Assembly (NCBI GenBank): GCA_023386795.1
Contig: JAEWJB010000189.1
Location: forward strand, 1 to 60,997
DNA length: 60,997 nucleotides
Direction of reading: 5' to 3'
Origin: Pseudomonadota bacterium
GTDB lineage: Bacteria; Pseudomonadota; Gammaproteobacteria; Xanthomonadales; Xanthomonadaceae
The translations under genes and the position numbers were made by a program. Shown in pieces: positions 55,366-60,997 of this stretch. Each line of letters opens with the position of its first letter. Within the stretch, counting starts at the first letter, position 1. Below the pieces are notes generated by a model. It was not told where the DNA came from, did no database searches, and saw only the letters and a list, made by a program, of their open reading frames with translations.

Positions 55366-55391
55366 ATCCTTCCGCTGCCGGTGTCTTTCCC

Positions 55392-56897
55392 ATGAGCGAG
55401 TCCATTTCCCGCGTCTGCCTGCTGATCGACGGCGAATTCGTCGAATCGGCCTCCACCGAGTGGAAGGACGTGGTCAACCCCGCCACCCAGGCCGTGCTGG
55501 CGAAGGTGCCGTTCTGCACCACCGCCGAGGTCGATGCGGCCGTGGCCGCCGCCAAGGAGGCCTTCAAGACCTGGCGCAAGACCCCGATCGGCACCCGCGC
55601 GCGCATCTTCCTGAAATACCAGCAGCTGATCCGAGAAAACATGGGCGAGCTGGCCGCGCTGCTCACCGCCGAGCAGGGCAAGACCCTGCCCGATGCCGAG
55701 GGCGATGTGTTCCGTGGCCTGGAAGTGGTGGAGCACGCCGCGGCCATCGGCAACCTGCAGCTCGGCGAGCTGGCCAACAACGTGGCCACCGGCGTGGACA
55801 CCTACACGCTGATGCAGCCGCTGGGCGTGTGCGCCGGCATCACCCCGTTCAACTTCCCGGCGATGATCCCGCTGTGGATGTTCCCGATGGCCATCGCCAC
55901 CGGCAACACGTTCGTCCTCAAGCCCTCCGAGCAGGACCCGATGGTGACCATGCGCCTGGTCGAACTGGCGCTGGAGGCTGGCATTCCGAAGGGCGTGCTC
56001 AACGTCGTGCATGGCGGGCCGGACGTGGTCAACGCGATCTGCGACCACCCGGACATCAAGGCGGTGTCGTTCGTGGGCTCGACCAAGGTCGGCACGCACG
56101 TCTACAACCGTGCTTCGCTGGCCGGCAAGCGCGTGCAGTGCATGATGGGCGCCAAGAACCACGCCGTCGTGCTGCCGGACGCGAACAAGGAGCAGACCCT
56201 CAACGCGATGGCGGGCGCGGCGTTCGGCGCTGCCGGCCAGCGCTGCATGGCGGCCTCCACGCTGGTGCTGGTGGGCGAGGCACGCAGCTGGATTCCCGAA
56301 CTGGTGGCCAAGGCGAAGACGCTGAAGGTCAACGGCGGCACCGAAAGCGGCACCGATGTCGGCCCGCTGATTTCCTGCGCGGCGCGCGAGCGCGTCGAGG
56401 GCCTGATCGCCTCGGGCATCGAGCAGGGCGCCAAGCTCGAACTGGACGGCCGCAACCCGAACGTCGCCGGCTACGAGAAGGGCAACTTCGTCGGCCCGAC
56501 GATCTTCTCCGGCGTCAAGCCGGGCATGCGGATCTACGACGAGGAAATCTTCGGGCCCGTGCTGGTCATCCTCGAAGCCGAGACGCTCGATGAAGCCATC
56601 GAACTGGTCAACGCCAACCCGAACGGCAACGGCACCGCGCTGTTCACCCAGTCCGGCGCGGCTGCGCGCCGGTTCCAGGAAGACATCGACGTCGGCCAGG
56701 TCGGCATCAACGTGCCGATCCCGGTGCCGGTGCCGCTGTTCTCCTTCACCGGCTCGCGTGCTTCCAAGCTCGGCGACCTCGGCCCGTACGGCAAGCAGGT
56801 CGTGATGTTCTACACCCAGACCAAGACCGTGACCGCGCGCTGGTTCGATGACAGCACGCTGGGCCACGGGGTCAATACCACCATCAACCTGAAGTGA
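55392..56897 (+). CDS. mmsA: CoA-acylating methylmalonate-semialdehyde dehydrogenase
   Basis: A 501-residue aldehyde dehydrogenase converting methylmalonate semialdehyde, CoA and NAD+ to propionyl-CoA. The catalytic Cys is 285 in GAAGQRCMAASTLVLVG; PFNFPAMIPLWMFPMAIATG (152-171) and the start ISRVCLLIDGEFVESAS are typical of MmsA rather than other ALDHs; the usual general-base Glu region reads QCMMGAKNHAVV, as in CoA-acylating members. First gene of the valine operon. Followed by the acyl-CoA dehydrogenase within five bases. Confidence 0.96.
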   Translation: MSESISRVCLLIDGEFVESASTEWKDVVNPATQAVLAKVPFCTTAEVDAAVAAAKEAFKTWRKTPIGTRARIFLKYQQLIRENMGELAALLTAEQGKTLPDAEGDVFRGLEVVEHAAAIGNLQLGELANNVATGVDTYTLMQPLGVCAGITPFNFPAMIPLWMFPMAIATGNTFVLKPSEQDPMVTMRLVELALEAGIPKGVLNVVHGGPDVVNAICDHPDIKAVSFVGSTKVGTHVYNRASLAGKRVQCMMGAKNHAVVLPDANKEQTLNAMAGAAFGAAGQRCMAASTLVLVGEARSWIPELVAKAKTLKVNGGTESGTDVGPLISCAARERVEGLIASGIEQGAKLELDGRNPNVAGYEKGNFVGPTIFSGVKPGMRIYDEEIFGPVLVILEAETLDEAIELVNANPNGNGTALFTQSGAAARRFQEDIDVGQVGINVPIPVPVPLFSFTGSRASKLGDLGPYGKQVVMFYTQTKTVTARWFDDSTLGHGVNTTINLK

Positions 56898-56902
56898 CCG
56901 CC

Positions 56903-58084
56903 ATGAATGCCGCGATGAATTTGCCGTTCGACACGGCCGACCTGAACGAAGAGCAGGAGGCGTTCCGTCAGGCCGCGCGCGATTTCGCGCAGAAGGAACT
57001 GGCCCCGCATGCCGCCCAGTGGGACGAGGAAGGCCACTTCCCGCGCGAGGCGCTGGGCAAGGGCGGCGAGCTTGGCTTCTGCGGCCTGTATACCGATGAG
57101 GCATACGGCGGCCTGGGCCTGAAGCGCCTGGATTCGGCCATCGTGTTCGAGGAGATGGCTGCGGTCGATCCTTCGACCTCGGCGTTCTTCTCCATCCACA
57201 ACATGGCGACCTGGCTGATCGCCAGCTTCGCCCAGGAGCCGGTGCGCCAGCACTGGGGCCCGCTGCTGACCAGCGGCGAGAAGCTGGCCTCCTACTGCCT
57301 CACCGAGCCGGGCGCCGGCTCCGACGCCGCCGGGCTGAAGACCCGGGCGGTGCGCGAGGGCGATGAGTACGTGCTCGATGGCAGCAAGGCCTTCATTTCC
57401 GGCGCCGGCTCCACCGACGTGCTGGTGGTGATGGCGCGCACCGGCGAAGAGGGCGCGCGCGGCATCAGCGCCTTCGTCGTGCCGGCTGACGCCAAGGGCA
57501 TCAGCTATGGCCGCAAGGAAGAGAAAATGGGCTGGAACAGCCAGCCCACGCGTGGGGTCACCTTCGAAGGCGTGCGTATCCCGGCCGGCCACCTGCTCGG
57601 CAAGGAAGGCGAGGGCTTCAAGCTGGCGATGAAGGCGCTGGACGGCGGCCGCATCAACATCGCCGCTTGCTCGCTGGGCGCCGCGCAGGGCGCGCTGGAC
57701 GCGGCCCGGCGCTACATGGGCGAGCGCCGCCAGTTCGGCAAGAAGCTGGCCGATTTCCAGGCGTTGCAATTCAAGTTGGCCGACATGGCGACCCAACTGG
57801 TGGCCGCCCGGCAGATGGTGCATACCGCCGCGCGCAAGCTCGATGCTGGCGCGCGGGACGCCACCGTGTGGTGCGCGATGGCCAAGCGCTTCGCCACCGA
57901 TGCGGGGTTTGCCATCTGCGACGAAGCGCTGCAGATCCACGGCGGCTACGGCTACATCCGCGAATATCCGATCGAGCGCCTGCTGCGCGACAGCCGCGTG
58001 CATCGCATCCTGGAAGGCACCAACGAGGTGATGCGCATGATCATCGCGCGCCATCTGCTGAGCACCGAGGAGGAACTGCGATGA
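56903..58084 (+). CDS. Acyl-CoA dehydrogenase, probably isobutyryl-CoA dehydrogenase
   Basis: A 393-residue FAD acyl-CoA dehydrogenase making methacrylyl-CoA from isobutyryl-CoA, judged by operon context. FAD- and substrate-binding YCLTEPGAGSDAAGLKT, RQFGKKLADFQALQFKLADM, QIHGGYGYIREYPIERLLRD and the catalytic Glu region RILEGTNEVMRMIIARHLL are intact. A GTG at 56894 overlapping the mmsA stop is an alternative start; the ATG at 56903 is preferred. It overlaps the hydratase start by four bases (ATGA). Confidence 0.93.
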   Translation: MNAAMNLPFDTADLNEEQEAFRQAARDFAQKELAPHAAQWDEEGHFPREALGKGGELGFCGLYTDEAYGGLGLKRLDSAIVFEEMAAVDPSTSAFFSIHNMATWLIASFAQEPVRQHWGPLLTSGEKLASYCLTEPGAGSDAAGLKTRAVREGDEYVLDGSKAFISGAGSTDVLVVMARTGEEGARGISAFVVPADAKGISYGRKEEKMGWNSQPTRGVTFEGVRIPAGHLLGKEGEGFKLAMKALDGGRINIAACSLGAAQGALDAARRYMGERRQFGKKLADFQALQFKLADMATQLVAARQMVHTAARKLDAGARDATVWCAMAKRFATDAGFAICDEALQIHGGYGYIREYPIERLLRDSRVHRILEGTNEVMRMIIARHLLSTEEELR

Positions 58085-58878
58085 GCGACTGGCTGCAGCG
58101 CGAACACACCGGCCTGAAGGTCGAGCGCGACGGCCATGTCGCCATCGTGACCCTGAGCAACCCGCCGGCCAACACCTGGACCGTGCACAGCCTGGCTGCG
58201 CTGCGCGACCTGGTGAAGGCGCTGGATGCCGACCGCGGCATCTACGCGCTCGTGGTCACCGGCGAGGGCGAGAAGTTCTTCTCCGCCGGCGCGGACCTCA
58301 ACCAGTTCGCTTCCGGCGACAAGGGCGCCGCACGCGAGGCGGCGCGCCGGTTCGGCGAGGCGTTCGAGGCGTTGAGCGCGTTCCGTGGCGTGTCGATCGC
58401 GGCGATCAACGGCTATGCGATGGGTGGCGGACTGGAATGCGCGTTGGCCTGCGACCTGCGTATCGCCGAGGTGCAGGCGCAGATGGCGCTGCCCGAGGCC
58501 ACCGTGGGCTTGCTGCCGTGCGCGGGTGGTACGCAGAACCTGCCACGCCTGGTGGGCGAAGGCTGGGCGAAGCGGATGATTCTGCTGGGCGAGCGCGTGG
58601 ACGCGGAGACCGCGCTGCGCATCGGGCTGGTCGAGGAAGTGGTGGGCAAGGGCGAAGCGAAGGCGCGTGCGCTGGAATGGGCGCACAAGGCCAGCAAGCA
58701 GAGCCCGGGCAGCGTGGCCGCGTGCAAGGTGCTCGTGCAGTCCACCCGCCACGGCAGCCATGCCGCGGCGCTGGTGGCCGAACGCGAAGCATTCGTGGAC
58801 CTGTTCGATACCGCCGACCAGGCCGAGGGCGTCAACGCCTTCCTGGAAAAGCGCGCGGCGCAGTGGAAGAACGCATGA
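58081..58878 (+). CDS. Enoyl-CoA hydratase (methacrylyl-CoA hydratase role)
   Basis: A 265-residue crotonase with both hydratase glutamates: Glu119 in GYAMGGGLECALACDLRIA and Glu139 in MALPEATVGLLPCAGG, plus oxyanion segment FFSAGADLNQF. In this operon it should hydrate methacrylyl-CoA to 3-hydroxyisobutyryl-CoA. Four-base overlaps at both ends tie it to its neighbours. Compare with the single-Glu relative at 2263-3039. Confidence 0.92.
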   Translation: MSDWLQREHTGLKVERDGHVAIVTLSNPPANTWTVHSLAALRDLVKALDADRGIYALVVTGEGEKFFSAGADLNQFASGDKGAAREAARRFGEAFEALSAFRGVSIAAINGYAMGGGLECALACDLRIAEVQAQMALPEATVGLLPCAGGTQNLPRLVGEGWAKRMILLGERVDAETALRIGLVEEVVGKGEAKARALEWAHKASKQSPGSVAACKVLVQSTRHGSHAAALVAEREAFVDLFDTADQAEGVNAFLEKRAAQWKNA

Positions 58879-60026
58879 ACATTGCCGACGCCCACGATGC
58901 CCCAGTGCTGTTTGAAACCCGCGATGGCGAGGGCGGCCACCGCATCGGCATTGCCACGCTCAACGCGCCCAAGACCCTCAACGGCCTGTCACTGGAAATG
59001 ACGCGGCTGCTCGACGCGCAGCTGCGCGCCTGGGCCGCCGACGAGGCGGTGGCGTGCGTGGTGCTGCGCGGCGCAGGCGACAAGGCGTTCTGCGCCGGCG
59101 GCGACCTGCACGGCCTGTACCGCAGCATGGTCGAATACCGTCAGTCCGGCGCGACGGACATCACCGCCAATCGCTACGCGGCGCAGTTCTTCGAGGAGGA
59201 ATACCGCCTCGACTACTTCATCCACACCTATCCCAAGCCGATCCTGTGCTGGGGCCACGGCATCGTGATGGGCGGCGGCATCGGGCTGATGTCCGGCGCC
59301 AGTCATCGCGTGGTCACGGAGCGCTCCAAGCTGGCGATGCCGGAAATCACCGTGGGACTCTTCCCGGACGTCGGCGGCAGCTGGTTGATGCGGCGCGTGC
59401 CGGGCGGGGCGGGCATCTTCCTCGCGCTGACCGGCGCGCCTTTGAATGCCAGCGACGCGATTTACGCCGGATTGGCCGATTACCAGCTGGAGCATGCCCA
59501 GTACGACGCGGTGGTCGACGCGCTCGCCGCGCACGCGTGGCAGGGCGATGCGACGCAGGATCGCGCGCGCCTGGGCGAGTTCCTGGCGGGGCTGGCACAG
59601 CCGTTGTCGCCCGGTCCGTTGCAGATGCACGCCGAGCTGATCGAACACCTGGTCAGCGTCGGCTCGCTGGAGCGCGTGGTCGGGGCGATCGAGGCGCTGT
59701 CCAGCGAGGATCCGTGGTTGCAGTCCGCGCGCGCCACCCTGGCCGCCGGTTCACCGGGCTCGGCGCGGCTGGCCTGGGCGCTGCAGCACCACGACGGCAC
59801 CCGCACGCTGGCCGATACGTTCCGTACCGAATACGGGGTGGCGCTGCATGCCGCTGCGCATGGCGATTTCGCCGAGGGCATCCGCGCGCTGCTGATCGAC
59901 AAGGATCGCCAGCCGCACTGGAACCCGGCACTGCTGGCACATGCCGATGCGAGCTGGGCCGAAACCTTCTTCCAATCCCCCTGGACGGACGCGGCGCACC
60001 CGCTGGCCGACCTGGGCCACGCCTGA
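58875..60026 (+). CDS. 3-hydroxyisobutyryl-CoA hydrolase
   Basis: A 383-residue HIBCH-type crotonase that releases 3-hydroxyisobutyrate from its CoA ester. CAGGDLHGLYRSMVEYRQ, WGHGIVMGGGIGLMSGASHR and MPEITVGLFPDVGGSWLMRR (Glu157, Asp165) match the hydrolase class, and the added C-terminal 100 residues set it apart from hydratases. Four-base overlap with the hydratase gene. Removing CoA here lets the next enzyme act on the free acid. Confidence 0.94.
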   Translation: MNIADAHDAPVLFETRDGEGGHRIGIATLNAPKTLNGLSLEMTRLLDAQLRAWAADEAVACVVLRGAGDKAFCAGGDLHGLYRSMVEYRQSGATDITANRYAAQFFEEEYRLDYFIHTYPKPILCWGHGIVMGGGIGLMSGASHRVVTERSKLAMPEITVGLFPDVGGSWLMRRVPGGAGIFLALTGAPLNASDAIYAGLADYQLEHAQYDAVVDALAAHAWQGDATQDRARLGEFLAGLAQPLSPGPLQMHAELIEHLVSVGSLERVVGAIEALSSEDPWLQSARATLAAGSPGSARLAWALQHHDGTRTLADTFRTEYGVALHAAAHGDFAEGIRALLIDKDRQPHWNPALLAHADASWAETFFQSPWTDAAHPLADLGHA

Positions 60027-60039
60027 CGGAGACATTGCA

Positions 60040-60927
60040 ATGAGCCGGATCGCTTTCATCGGACTGGGCAACATGGGCGGGCCGATGGCCGCCAACCTCG
60101 CCAAGGCCGGCCACGCGCTGCGCGTGTTCGACCTGGTACCCGCCGCGCTGGAGGCCGCCGTGGCCGCCGGCGCCAGCGCAGCCACATCGGCGGCCGATAC
60201 CCTGGCCGGGGCCGAGGTCGTCATCTCCATGTTGCCGGCGAGCCGGCACGTGGAAGGCCTGTACCTGGGCGAGAACGGCATCCTGCCGGCGATTCCCGCC
60301 GGCGCGCTGGTGATCGACTGCAGCACGATCGCGCCGGCCAGTGCGCGCAAGGTGGCCGAGGCCGCCGCCGCGCGCGGCCTCCAGATGCTCGACGCGCCGG
60401 TTTCCGGTGGTACCGCGGGCGCGGCCGCCGGCACGCTGACCTTCATCGTGGGCGGCGGTGCCGATGCGTTGGAGCGCGCCCGGCCGTTCCTGCAGGCGAT
60501 GGGCAAGAACATCTTCCACGTCGGCGAGAGCGGCGCGGGACAGGTCGCCAAGCTGTGCAACAACATGGCGCTGGGCGTGATCATGGCGGTGACGGGCGAG
60601 GCCATCGCGCTGGGTACCGCGCATGGGCTGGATGCCAAGGTGCTGTCGCAGATGATGGCGGTGAGCACCGGCCGCAGCTGGGCCACCGAAGTGTGCAACC
60701 CATGGCCGGGCGTGCTGGAGAATGCACCGGCCTCGCGTGGCTATACCGGCGGTTTCGGCAACGATTTGATGCTCAAGGACCTGGGGCTGGCGGTGGAGGC
60801 GGCGATGGGCGTGGGCGCCTCGATTCCGCTGGGCGAACTGGCGCGCAACCTCTATGCGATGAACAGCCGTGCCGGCAACGGCAAGCTGGATTTTTCCTCG
60901 GTGGTGAAGCTGGTTTCGGAGAACTGA
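60040..60927 (+). CDS. mmsB: 3-hydroxyisobutyrate dehydrogenase
   Basis: A 295-residue NAD-dependent beta-hydroxyacid dehydrogenase giving methylmalonate semialdehyde, the substrate of mmsA. Rossmann start IAFIGLGNMGGPMAANLAKA, substrate-binding DAPVSGGTAGAAAGTL and catalytic Lys171 in GAGQVAKLCNN. ACGGAGACATTGCA precedes the ATG, 13 bases after the hydrolase stop. Last gene of the operon; a hairpin follows. Confidence 0.96.
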   Translation: MSRIAFIGLGNMGGPMAANLAKAGHALRVFDLVPAALEAAVAAGASAATSAADTLAGAEVVISMLPASRHVEGLYLGENGILPAIPAGALVIDCSTIAPASARKVAEAAAARGLQMLDAPVSGGTAGAAAGTLTFIVGGGADALERARPFLQAMGKNIFHVGESGAGQVAKLCNNMALGVIMAVTGEAIALGTAHGLDAKVLSQMMAVSTGRSWATEVCNPWPGVLENAPASRGYTGGFGNDLMLKDLGLAVEAAMGVGASIPLGELARNLYAMNSRAGNGKLDFSSVVKLVSEN

Positions 60928-60940
60928 GGCATGGGTGCGT

Positions 60941-60968
60941 CGGTGCCGCGCGGCCCGCCGCGGCACCG
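60941..60968 (+). terminator. Perfect 10-bp stem after mmsB
   Basis: CGGTGCCGCG (60941-60950) and CGCGGCACCG (60959-60968) with an 8-base loop; TTTT occurs 15 bases later. Probable end of the valine operon. Confidence 0.6.
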
Positions 60969-60983
60969 ACGGCCTGCATGCTG

Positions 60984-60997
60984 TTTTGTAGGAGCGG
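60984..60997. repeat. Start of a second GTAG-type repeat, cut by the window edge
   Basis: TTTTGTAGGAGCGG: the GTAGGAGCGG opening is the classical form of the repeat whose degenerate copy is at 16685. Confidence 0.55.

Overview
This 61 kb window is high-GC, densely coded chromosome from a gammaproteobacterium, most likely of the order Lysobacterales/Xanthomonadales (Xanthomonadaceae or Rhodanobacteraceae). The grounds are the conserved gammaproteobacterial gene orders (rplU-rpmA-obgE, murJ-ribF-ileS-lspA-ispH, ccsA/ypjD-ffh-rpsP-rimM-trmD-rplS), the protein families, and GTAG-type palindromic repeats of the kind known from Stenotrophomonas and Xanthomonas. The genus cannot be fixed from the sequence alone. 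I see no insertion sequence, prophage, CRISPR array or rRNA operon; there is one tRNA gene.

Layout. 1-8.6 kb: an ECF sigma factor cut by the window edge, acyl-CoA thioesterase II, an enoyl-CoA isomerase-like protein, a PCu(A)C copper chaperone, uvrA with an unusual basic tail, and a DUF937-OmpA fusion. 8.8-18.3 kb: ribosomal proteins L21, L27 and S20, obgE, and the cell-envelope and isoprenoid run murJ-ribF-ileS-lspA-ispH, interrupted by a GTAG repeat. 18.3-24.6 kb is accessory: an unrecognised small trio (Cys-rich protein, unknown protein, XRE regulator) around a 42-bp dyad, a lipoprotein, a YCII protein, an NTF2-like protein, a lower-GC serine hydrolase, tRNA-Thr(CGT) and a beta-barrel protein. 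24.9-33.2 kb: cyoABCD quinol oxidase, an M61 peptidase, a YhhN lysoplasmalogenase-like protein and radA. 33.3-37.3 kb: two divergent operons of DUF genes (DUF3606, DUF4142 and unknowns against DUF3182 plus an alpha/beta hydrolase) around an elaborate symmetric repeat. 37.3-46.2 kb: ccsA/ypjD-like gene, ffh, nitronate monooxygenase, class IV aminotransferase, rpsP-rimM-trmD-rplS, a MATE transporter and hslR. 46.3-53.8 kb: katG, a YidB-like DUF937 protein, a monofunctional catalase, mutS. 53.9-61 kb: an ScfR/RamB-type regulator divergent from a complete five-gene valine catabolic operon.

How the genes work together. The last operon converts isobutyryl-CoA to propionyl-CoA (dehydrogenase, hydratase, hydrolase, 3-hydroxyisobutyrate dehydrogenase, methylmalonate-semialdehyde dehydrogenase), and its probable regulator sits next to repeated TGCGAAC boxes. 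KatG, the second catalase, uvrA, radA and mutS give oxidative and DNA damage defence but are not one operon. The 33-37 kb DUF cluster resembles stationary-phase or osmotic stress genes by family, and is the best candidate here for an undescribed regulatory and functional unit, though this is inference.

Regulation visible in the sequence: at least nine genes carry an upstream box of the form GCTATNNT, and two of these boxes lie so close to the ATG that leaderless mRNAs are expected. Intrinsic terminators with clear T tracts or perfect dyads separate most transcription units.
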